From Ischnura elegans (lineage: Eukaryota > Arthropoda > Insecta > Odonata > Coenagrionidae): a stretch of DNA of 64,000 bases. Position 1 is the stretch's first letter. Every line of letters starts with the position of its first letter. Below are positions 12,801 through 24,800 of this stretch, one piece after another. The position numbers were made by a program, and so were the translations under genes. A model generated the notes under the pieces. It searched no databases. It had not been told where the DNA came from and worked only from the letters and a program-made list of their open reading frames with translations. The stretch is taken from NCBI RefSeq assembly GCF_921293095.1, contig NC_060254.1:55288069-55352068 (forward strand). Reading direction: 5' to 3'.

Positions 12801-15800
12801 TGAATGGCAAACTTCCCATATGTCTTATGGTCTGTTGAAGACTATGGTTCTGTGTAACCACTCTTCTCAAAAAGTCTGATATGCTTATACACCCTGATCA
12901 GTTCTTCCTTCCCAAATTTCAGACTTTCCTGAAGTGAATGGAACAAATGAAGTCCATAGACTTTTAGACCTGGCTTTTGTAGTGTTACCTCGTGATGTCC
13001 TTCTCTTAAGGCTCTCAATTCTAATGTCAACATTTTTTTTTTGTTTTAGGCTTCTGGCTCCTGTTCCATGTCCCACATGCAGCTCAGTATCCTTTTGCAG
13101 CACGGCCTGTCGTGATTTGGCCGTGACCTCACACCACACCACTGAGTGTTCTGCTCTTGCACTCATCTGGGACTCTGGAGTTTCGCTCACTTGCCACCTT
13201 GCACTCAGGCTCATTACGCAGCGGAACATTGCCTTCTTCAGAGACCTTCGAGAAAACATTGAAGCTGCCAAGCAAGGTGAGGAGGCTGTGTACCTTAGAT
13301 ATTCCTGGCAAGGTTGTTAACGATTCCTCCAACCATTTAAAGGTGAAACCAGAGGGCGTGGGAAATTAGCCTGTACACCATATTTTTCTATCTCATTTGA
13401 AGCAGAAATATGCCGGCTTTTATAATGTATACATATGCCTATAGAAGCTCAAACGTTTCCTCAGAATATTTCAGTGGCCTCGGATAACTGCTTGCAAAAT
13501 TGATGGTTGATTTAACATGTATGCTTATGGGAAACACAAAAAAACACGGTTGATCAATATGGTGGATTAAGAAATGTGCTCCAATTAACCCCTCAAGCAC
13601 AGCGGGCATTTAATCAAATCCCATCCCAGCGGCCGGATGAGATTTAAATGACTTCGCCTTTTTGGCATACTATCATTCAATAATTTATATCTTTCATAAT
13701 ACGATCAATATCGTTGAAAATTTTTGTAAACTTGCATAATATAATGCGCTAATATATAATAATTTTTCGAATAATTTGAATAAATATTTATTGTTTTATG
13801 TATCTCCTTCTATGAACTAATATATAAATTTTCCGTTTTGAAAGATTTAAATATGGTTTCGAATAAGCTGCGAGATCTATAACCTTCCTTGCATTTTTAA
13901 AATACAATTACATGATGTATTTTAGTCATTTGGGGTTGAAAAAGTCATAACAGATTGGATACTTTCGATAGGATTACCCGTTTCGCCGACTTGAAAATTT
14001 ATCACTTCACCCATTTCTCTGACTTTCTTCTATTACTACCATATCATTTCATATAATATTCTCCTCCACATTAGAAGTCAAAAAGGGTGTACCACAGGGG
14101 TCAGTATTGGGTCCTCTTCTCTTTCTAATATTCATCAATGACCTACCTAATAAAATTGTAACCCAAGATAATAAGTGTGTATTATATGCAGATGATGTAA
14201 CCATCTTATCAAAAAGAAAAAATCTGACCGCGTTAATTGATTCCAGTCAATATATAATAAAATGCATGCAAACTTGGTGTGATGTCAATGAACTAAGGCT
14301 AAATGATGATAAAACCCAAGTGATATTGTTTTCTGCTGGGCACAGCCCAAAGGACAATGATCTACTGCAATGTAAAAATAATTATCTTAATGATATGGAA
14401 TGTGTAAAGTTTCTAGGAATTTATGTGGATAGAAATATGAAGTGGGATGCACATATAGAGCACCTATGTAAAAAACTGAATACAGTGTTTTATCTTATAT
14501 CAGTATTAAAGCATAGTGTAAGCCAGTATGTTCTGAAAACCCTTTACTATGGACTATTCTACTCAAGAATTTCATATGGAATTATAATATGGGGATCTTC
14601 GCCCCAACTTCATGATGTGTTTGTTATACAAAAGAAATTTGTGAGAAGTATGTGCAAACTAAAGTGTCGAGCTCATTGTCGCCCTTTTTTTAAAAGCCTT
14701 AAATTACTCACTGTACCTTGCGTATATATATATCAGAGTGTCATATATGTAAAAAGGTATAAAGGTTGTTTTACTATGAATAATAGGGTACATACCTATG
14801 AAACAAGGAGATGTAATGACGTTCATGTCAAACAATCGAACCTAGCTCTGGTATCCAGAGGGCCTGAGCTCATGTGTACAAAATTGTATAATAACCTACC
14901 TGTAAATATTAAAAGTATAGAAAATATTGATGTTTTTAAAAAGAGGGTCTTAGCTTACTTAATAGAGAAGAGTTTTTATAGTATAAAAGAATATCTTCAA
15001 TCTGAAATGTAGCATTTTCTTATGTGAATTTGTTAATTTTGACGTGCCCTATATACTTGTTTAATGATTTTATCATGACATATTGTATCCTTGGGCAAAT
15101 AAATATTATTATTATTATTATAGGTTTTCACGTGCTAATGTTTCAAACGTCAATATGTGAATATTCAAATGATTTTACCTTACAAAATCTGCTTTGTGTG
15201 ACATGATTTGAAGCAATCCAAACATAATCCCACTTCACATTTTTCTCACCAGTACACGCAGTCTCTTCATTTCCCATATTAGGCACAAACTGCATACCTC
15301 CTTTGAGACTTTGATTTCTTCCCAGCTGCAGGAATTGTCCTTGGGAAATGTATTTCTGTGAGTCTTGGTAATAAATTGTGTAAGGAGTGACGGCCATGTC
15401 CAAACAGTCCATATGAAGTTGGATATTTCAAAAATATTACCTCGACCAATGATAAGTCGTGTTTTTCCTGTGAACAACATATGAATTTAGGACTGCGGCA
15501 TTCAATAGTCTCCCAAATAACTTCATGCACCACTTGTAATGGCGTTTTCTTTCCATTAGGTACGAATGCAATGACAGGTCCTTGAAATTCACCCCACCAA
15601 TGAATTTATTATAACCTAACACACAAACAGACTTCCGAGTCTCTTTTTTGCCCTTCAATACTATTCCCATTTTGTAGGATCCCCAATTATAAATAAAAAT
15701 ACCACACACAGGAAGTACACCGGATGAGAATTTCAACGCACTGCCTGAAAGAACACCACACAGAATGAATGACTCTAGTGGACTGACAGGCGCATGATTT

Positions 15801-18800
15801 CAAAGCTCCATCAAGAGACGAGAAAATATCTCGAAGGGGTCCTGGTATACACTGACTGTTTAGAAGGCATCTTATCTCCGTTGATTACTGTCCAGAAAAA
15901 AAAGAAAAAAATTAAAAAATGCAGAGCGAGGCACATGGCCCCTTCGCTTAGGACGCTTAGGACTAACAAGGCGAACCAAACACATTTGGGGCTCGAGGTG
16001 ACGACACACAAGGAGAATATGGAGAGAAGGCAGTGAGCTTAGAAGATACCGTATCTCAAGCTAAAGTAGCTGACCCTTCTTGACAGCCCACAAGCAGAAT
16101 AGGCGGCATTTTTTTAAGATAGTGCAGTTGAAGGAAGGCGTCGAGTTTTTGGACCGAATTTGTCAACGAGCTGGTTTAAAACGGAATTTCATCGAAACAT
16201 TTAAAAATATGCTGAGGGCATAAAGTCGCAATGAATATTTTGTTGGAGAGGAAAAACATTTCTTTAAAAGATAGAGTAATTAGTTTTAATTTAAAATACA
16301 ATATCTGGCAAAGAAAAAATATTATATACAGTAGGTCGGGAAGCGTACTGGGTACACATGACGGCGGTATACGAAATTTAAAGGGCGCATACTGGGTACG
16401 CATGATGGCATTGAGGGGTTAACAGGCTTCTGCTGCCTTCATGTTGAAGCACTAATGCCTCTCCAGGAACCTTTTTTGTCTGCTGTCAGTTCTGCATTTG
16501 AGGTAGACCTAGTGGGAATGCATCAAATTACCTATTATGATCCCATAACTGGAGTCCTTGAGTGTATAAAAGGGACATTCTCTTACCCCTCATCCTGAGG
16601 TCTGCATAGCAGACTAAAGGATTGACCACTGTAAAACCAACCACTCGAGCGGTCTCCTTGCTTGCACATTTTTGGCTTCGGCTCGGGATAAGGGTTTGTA
16701 GTGGAATGGGAAAGCCGAGTGCATGCCATCCGAGCGGAAAGAGAGTTAGAGACAATCCCAAAGGGGACCAACAGATTGACGAATATATTCTAAGTATCCT
16801 GACTGTTGCCATTGCCTTTTGCCTAGAGGGTTGGTGGTCAAGTCCGATGATCAGACCTGAATTATAGCTATCTTCTTTTATCCATTAATGCTTTTTTAAA
16901 TTATTTAAATTGAAATAAGTGTTAATGATTGTTTTATTTTATATTTTCGAAAATAATTATATAATTATTGGAGTGTCATAAAATTTAACGACACATTACA
17001 TATGAATCGATGTACCCGCCCACTGCACTTTTTGTTGATATATCAATTCACCTCACTAGAAAGAGATAAAAAATCCATTCAGAATAAAATTTATCCTTTT
17101 AATATATGATTGATTCATTCATGATTGTTCTGTGATGAATAAATGTGCATAATCACTTAAATATTATTTTATGACAGCGGTGGCGAGTGCCGAGGGGCAG
17201 AGTTTCCCAGGCGAGGGCGGCAGTCCGGCCGAGGAGAAGCTGTTCTGGGCAGGCGAGCTGAGTGCAGCGCAGCGCGAGTACCTCTCCGTCCTCCGAATGG
17301 TCACGCATGAGGCAGAACGCAGCGTTGAGGACCTCTTCCAACGGGCAGTTATGGCCACCTTCCTGGTAAAGTGCCTGCGCGAGTGGACTGAGTTCTTTGA
17401 GGAAGAAGAGTCGACGGCACAACAGCAATCAGCAGCACCAGAGGATGCCACCAGTGAGTCAAGGGTTGATTACATTCGTATATATCATATCCTTCAAGCC
17501 ATCCAAAGGGTGTTAGGGAAGGAGCATGGTTCTTGGCGGCAATGAAAGTTTTAATTATCAATATAATGTCAACAACAGCAAAAATAGTACAACAACAAAA
17601 ATAATACTGCAGCAGCAATTGCTAAACAACAGCAACAATGCAGAAATAGTGAAAGTACAACAGTAACAATGTTAAAACAACAAAAATGGTCCCTTAATAA
17701 TAATAGTGCAATAACAATAGTATTAAAACCATTATAGTACTACAGCAACAATAGCACAACAATTACTGCAGTGCATTAGCACAATAACTGAGGAAACATA
17801 AAAATGAATGGCAATTTTGTTCAATAACATTTTGAATGGGTAGCTTTTAAATTTGTAAAGGATATCTGTGCTTCACTTTTGCTCAAGGTGCTGGGAATGA
17901 CTTTTTGATGGTTACACTGCAGCATCACGGGTATTACAGATGTCTACATACACATATACTATAACCTGTGGACCACAGTGGTGCAGCGAGGGGGGGGTTT
18001 TGGGGGATAAACCCCCCCCCCCCCAGAGCTGAGAGAAATTTTAAGTTAAACCCATTTTATTTAATTGGATTGATATTACTAATATAATAGCGTAAGGAGT
18101 AATAAAATATACCCAGAAAGCCGTAAAACTCACCATTTTCAACTGTTTATCTTAAAATTCTGCAATTTATTAATCTGGCACCTACCGCTTATCCTGGTGG
18201 GTATTCCATACCCCCACACACCCCAGTATTAGTTGCACCTAAACCCCTCCCAGCCTTAATTCCTAGCTGCGCCCCTGGTGGACCACCTCAGAGATGTTTA
18301 GTAGGGGGTGATCAATCATTAGCATATTGCATTAGGGTGGTCACAAAAATCATTGTGCGATTTATTTTCCTAGCAACTCCCTTAAAAGTTTACAAATGGT
18401 AGAAAGTTTCAACTCAATGTGATAACGTTTATAACTGGATAGTGCTAGGACAAAATATGATTTTTTGCAAAAATTAAAGGTATTCTTCCTTAAAATGAAA
18501 AGAATTTGTGGTATTCTGAATTCAAATGTCATTAAATGGTATTTTTTGTCTTTAAGCTTTGTTTAATGTTCATTAGGGTTGAACTGAAAGATTTGGTTGT
18601 ACATATTTATCATTTTTCTGATGTAGGTAGTCATTGTGCATGAGGTGATAAACCTCCAATATAGCTTCAAATGCATGAAACTAGAACACCTCAAAATTAA
18701 TTTGCAACTGCTCTTCAGACTTTTTTTCCTCTCAGTCATATAATATTATAGAAAATGGGGTTTTTTTAATAATTTGTGTCTACTCTAATGCTGCATGCTA

Positions 18801-21800
18801 TAGGTTTCCTTCATGCTCACTTCATGATCGTGAGAAAATGTGCAATAGGGTAGTTTCCTTCATCAAATAAAACGAAATGCAATAATTGCGATTCCTTACC
18901 CACCATTAGTGTATTCATATAAAAATTATTTGGTTTTAGAAATCCCAGTTTAGACGAATGGCAATGGTCAATTTTAACCTCAATTGAAAAAGGCCATATT
19001 GGCGCCAATGCGATTCCGCTCCACGTGACATCACAGGGACCTAGTTTCTACACAAGAGGATAGGAATTTTACATCGTCTGAGATTACCAATGCATGCATA
19101 AGTCACAGAGCTCAGGGAAACACCTCTTAATAATCACACATTAAAAATACCTAATTTCGGAAAGTTTCCTTCGTTTGATAGGGGAATAATAATCCTTATT
19201 TAAGCCAAGTGCTACCAGCTAGCAGGGTACTCAGCTACCTGCTAGCAGCCTGCATCATATCAGCGCTCAAGCCTCCTCCAAGGTCACCTCACAATGCGGC
19301 AGGGGGAACCAGAAATACGTCACAAGGACTTTTTCCCATCATTCCTACTTAGCCGTCGCGTTTTCGTGCGCTTGAAATTTTTCACTTTTCATTTAGTCGC
19401 AAAAAATAGATATCATCATTTAAAAATCTTAAAGGGTGAAATACGTACTCCAGGAGTAATAATCTTTCGATTTAGGCAATAAAAAAATAATAGGAAACCA
19501 CCCTATTATAAAAATGACACATGTCTATAAACATTCATGTAGGAAGTGTGAGCTCCCTCTAAGCATACATTGCTCTGAACAATAGGCATCTATCATCTGC
19601 CAACATTTCTTAATGGAAATGAGCCGTGGTAGTGGAAGGGGTGGGCCAGGGCCCTCCAAAATTTTTTTTGAACCACCCTCTGGCCCACCCAAATAAGACG
19701 AATGAAGTCCAAAGCTAACTTTATTTTATAAAATCAAACTACCTAAATTGTATTGAGTTATAGGCATATGGAAAACCACTCTGTTAATTTGCTAAACATT
19801 TTTGTATTAACTCCGTAGAATAAACGAATACACTCGAAGGGGATTTTATGATGACAAAAACGAAGGCCCTCCCATTTCATAATCTGGCCCATGCATGTGA
19901 CACTAGGGTGGTCCTTATTTTTAAAGTTAGAATTTCTTTTGGGATGCCTCCCAGTTTTTTTTTCAAATTAGAGTATTCTGAAAGAGAGTATGCAACCTGC
20001 GTGCCACCCAAATTTTCCGACTGGAGTGGTGAGCGCTCACTCTTGGTGCGATATCTCAGGAACCAATGGACAGATATGAAAGAAATTTGAGGTGTTACTC
20101 TGCAAATGTCTAATGAGTCATTGTAGAAGACAAAAAAGTAATAGAATAATCTGAGAGTTACATCATCTTCAGTTATGTCCGAAAAACACCCAAAAGTACC
20201 AAAATTTCATAACTTTAAGTGCAATAAGTTAAACTTTAAGTGCAATGCGGCACTTTCCCGGTATCTGAATTAAAAAATAATTTTTATGATTTATTTTCTC
20301 AGCAAATTTCTTTTTTAAGAGGGTGTCCCAAAAGAAATTCGAAAACTTTGAAAATAAGGACCACTCTAATGCGACACTGTTGGAAATGAGTGTCTTTCTA
20401 AGGCTAGGAAAAGGTGAAGAGTTTATCATGAAGAAGTAAAGGACAAACAGATTTCAATTATAATAAGATGAAGAAAAAAGAAGGAGGTAATAATTGAAGA
20501 GACAAAAGAATGAAAATTGAGAAAAAATATGTAATCCATTGTTCTAGTGAGTACTGCAATTCCTTTAATTAATTGGGAAACTATTACTATCCACGATTGT
20601 ACAAGAAAGGAATGGCATTTTAAACCTCTCAAGAAATGCATTGTATAATAAAAGCAAGACATAAATATTTGTGCTGGTGGTTTCAGCTATCACCCAGCAT
20701 ACAACACTTCATGCACCACAAGACCGTAATGCCAATGTTCTAAAATTGGAAGTCAAAAATCTTATAATGGTCAGCAATTAATACAAGTCTTTTCATTCTA
20801 GGTTAAAATCAATTAAAGAAAGCACTGTAAATGAAAAGAGGTGAAAAAACTCGGTTATGAAAAGATGATATAAATGCAGTCAAAATGGAAAGAAGAATAC
20901 ATAGTTCTATTATCCAAAAAATTCAGTAGTTGATGAATTATTGGCATTGATAGATTTTCAGTGAAATGCTACAGCTTCTTGAATCTAGAAAAATTTTGTA
21001 TTGGGGGCCCGATTATATGGTTTTTGTTGAACAGAGCAATTTCTCATATTCAAAATAGTGTTAATTTCAAAAACAGTAAATTCATTGATGAATTACTGGC
21101 ATTCATAGATTTTTCAGTGCAATTCTACAGCTTCTAGAAACTAGAAAAAGTACTTTTCGCAGATCGGATTACTTGGTTTTTGTTGAACTAAGCAATTTTT
21201 CATATTCTCCGTGGTTTAAATTTGATGTTTTACTGTTTGTATATTCTTGTTGTGTTTTCCTTCTTTGATATTGTTGATGTTGATATTTGTCAACCATAAA
21301 GTAAAGACGTTTCTTTTCTCAGTAAATAATTTAAGTAATTCGTCTTAAGTATGTCTGCTCCCATCCTCATAACTCAATACATACAAAACAACAGTTTTTC
21401 TATTCTTTTGCTTGCAGACGGGGATGCCTTGAACGATGATGACCTATTGGTGGGAGATTTGCTCATGCACCACCTGCAGATGATGCAGTTCAATGCTCAC
21501 GAAGTGTTCGAGGTGGAAATGGGTAGTCAGGCACCAAATGCAACGACCCCTGCACCCAGCGTGGCAGAAATGATCGTGGGAGAGGAGGAGGACATTGGTG
21601 CCTGGCGCTCAGTGGGGCTTGGAGGTGCCCTTTATCCTTCACTTGTCCTCTTCAACCACTCATGCGAACCGGGAGTTGTCAGGTATGCTTTCTCACACCT
21701 CTGCTTCTTAGTTCATATTCTCATTATAGGAATGTGAGACTCAAGATAAAGGTGGGTGGTGAAAAACTTGAGCAGGTTGAGCAATTCAACTATTTAGGCA

Positions 21801-24800
21801 GTACATTACAGGAAAACGGATACAGTAGTAAGGACATCAGGAAGAGAATAGCATTAGCGAAGGAGGCGTTCATGAACAGGAAGGAGCTTCTGAGAGGATC
21901 GTTGTGTAAGAGTTTAAAGAAAAGGTTAGTGAAGAGTTTGATTTGGAGTGTAGCTCTCTACGGTGCGGAAACGTGGACACTGAGGAAGGAAGACGAGAGA
22001 AGATTGGAGGCATTCGAGATGTGGGTATGGAGAAGAATGGAGAGGGTGAAATGGACAGAGAGGAAAAGGAACGACGAAGTGCTGGATATGGTTGGCGAGG
22101 AGAGGCAGCTTTTGGATGAGATACGCAGGAGACAGAAGGTATGGATGGAGTTAGTGCTTAGCCGTGAGGGGATGTTGAAAATGGTGTTGGAGGGTAGAAT
22201 GTTAGGGAAACGAGGGAGGGGAAGGAAAAGAATAGGATTTTTAGATAGATTGAAAGAGAGTAGGCCTTACAGTGAATTAAAGAAGGCAGTGCTGGAAGGA
22301 AAGGGAGGCTCCCAGATCACTTCTTGAGTACTCCATGGAAACCTACCTTAATCGGTAGAATACTATAATAATAATTCTCATTATTAATATATTGTATTCA
22401 TACCTTATCTCTTTCCTTCCGGTGCCTATGAAAGGAAAATGTTTCCTGTGCTACTTAGAGCATAAGAATATTTAAACCTCTCTGTACAGAGCTCTATTTT
22501 GTGGAGGAGCTGTCCAGGCAGTCTTCTTCCTCCAATTTGCGACCCAACTCAATGGGGTATCCGGCCAATACTTCCTTCTGTCACTGCACTATGCCCTCCA
22601 ACCCTTCCTTAGCATGATTCCATGGTCATCTTATTGCATTGGCAGTGATTTTTTAAATAAATACTGTCTATGATTTTCAATAACTTACTGTTACATAGGA
22701 ATGGCTAATATTTTTTAAACCACCGAAGAATTTTAAATGGATGTCTAATGTTGATAATAACAAAGTTTGTAAACATAAGGTACTAAGACTTTTACTCTAG
22801 AAGTCTATCAAAAATAACTCATAAATTTCATTAAAAAATTCCTAACAACAGAAGAAAAAAATGAATTCATTACAAAATGTATAAAATTGGAGTATGCTAC
22901 AAATTTTTCTTTGCTAAATCATTGACAATTCAACCACCTCACCATGGATTCCTGTTGTGAGGAAGATTATAAAGGAGTGGCAAGGTTGGGCCAAACTCCT
23001 GAGGAATGGCACTAAGGTCTCTCTAAGCTGTAATCTCAGGCAGTACTTGATTACCTCCTACCATTACTACTTTTGTGGTCATTTCCCTTCCCCTACTAGC
23101 ATCTATAGCTGACATTTATTTGTTATCATTGAAAAATGCACACTGGCTATCATGGGCTTACTCAGCGAGGGGCAGGAGGGGCCAGCTGCACCCCCCCTCC
23201 CCCAAAAGAAAAATTTCAAATCTCTTTAAGGGAAATAATATTTTTTCAAGCAAATAATTTTAAAAACTAATAAAGAGCTGTGACAATTTCCTTGAAATGT
23301 TGATTTCATTCACCTTTTCCATGCTTAAATCTTGCCTACAACTTGAACAACCATGGCTTGCCCCCCCCTCCCCCTAGTTTTGATCCCCCTGGGTACATCC
23401 TTGCTGGCTGTGGCCAACTTTAGGTCTTTTGTGTATAAAAATGCTTATCAGCTATAGCTGGCCCATGCTGGGCCACCGGGGCACCAGGACGTATCCTGGT
23501 GTGCCCTCTAGCCTGGAAATCTTTGGTGCCCCCCCGGTAGTCCTACCCTGCATGGCCGTCCACCGCCCTAAGAAGGGGCCCAGCATGGGCCTGGGCTATA
23601 GCCGACGATCAGCGCAATAGGGTTAAGCTTGTTGAATTTGATAATATGTTGACAACTGAGTATTGCAATTATGTTTCACAAACTTATGGAGGTATGCAAT
23701 AGGTTCCCCACACGTTTCATGTCCGACGCTCAGCAGTTGACACAGTGGTTAGTGTAGAATAAAAATCTGTGGTATTTACAAAGTCTTATTCAATTCAATG
23801 TGAAATTTTTCCACCAAGAGAGACCTGAGGGAGTTTCTTTCATTACTTAGACTTGGTTTAATTCTCTTGATATAACGAATCATTTATGTTGTTCTTGATA
23901 TTTTAAATGAAACGTACATAAAAGACTCATTATCCAGGAAACTAGGTACTAATGGTAAATGATTCCCCTGACACAGTGGCGCCGACTTCATGGGGCCTGA
24001 GGGGGCCCCATGGAGTCAGTGCCACTCTTTGGCGCGCACTTTGAGGGAGCCCCCTCAAAGATTCGTTTGGGGGGGGGGCGGAGCCCCCTCAATATTTCAA
24101 GAAAATAATTAAGTTATATTATGCTTTGTGAAATCACAAAAATATATTGGTTATTTTTATTTCCCGTGTTTGACGATAGTTACCTTTTAAAATAAATTCA
24201 ACAATGTGTTAAAACAAATAATTATATGGTGAAGCAGGTTGACTGAATCAGGTGGTGTGAATCATGATAGTGTTTCGGTGCTGCGACACACTTTGAATTT
24301 AACGTCTTCCCGGGGCAAGACCTCGGATATGGGCCCCCCCAATATTTTTTATAAGTCGGCGCCCCTGCCCTGACATAAATGCTTAGAGAATCAATGACAT
24401 GGGATATAAGTGGATAGCAGGTTGCCATTCAAAACTGTATGTCCAACATTATTTTGTTGAAGGAGCAGGCTATGAATAGATTATTATTTTAATATACTAT
24501 TACAATCCAAACCATCTCTAGGGTACAGAGTAAGGATGTGAGGAGAGGGCATTATGAGAATTCACCATTTAATGGAAATTTTGGCTGATTGCTATCTTGA
24601 AAATTGGTTAAATTTGCACCAAACAAGAAATAACTCATTGCCTCAGAGTAAGTATGCAATATGGTTTTTGTCATTGCCTCCCATGAAACAAGATGGTATC
24701 CCTGGGTAATATCTTGGTTGGTATCCCTGGGTAATATTTTTTGCAAATTGTTTTTGCTCCACATTAAGAATGCATTGCTATTTTTTCACTGTTCTATCAC

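Larger units (their letters stand above)
13589..16418 (-). mobile_element. piggyBac-like element
   Basis: The element is flanked by TTAA (13585-13588, 16419-16422). Ends are CCCCTCAAGCAC and GGCATTGAGGGG. The minus strand carries decayed piggyBac transposase, and a non-LTR retrotransposon is inserted inside (14072-15121). It lies in Smyd4 intron 4. TTAA duplication and CC(C)TCAA ends fit piggyBac. Confidence 0.75.

Noticed and set aside
17560..17800. CAA/CAG-rich stretch as a coding poly-Gln tract
   Set aside because: It lies after a strong splice donor and contains many in-frame stops.
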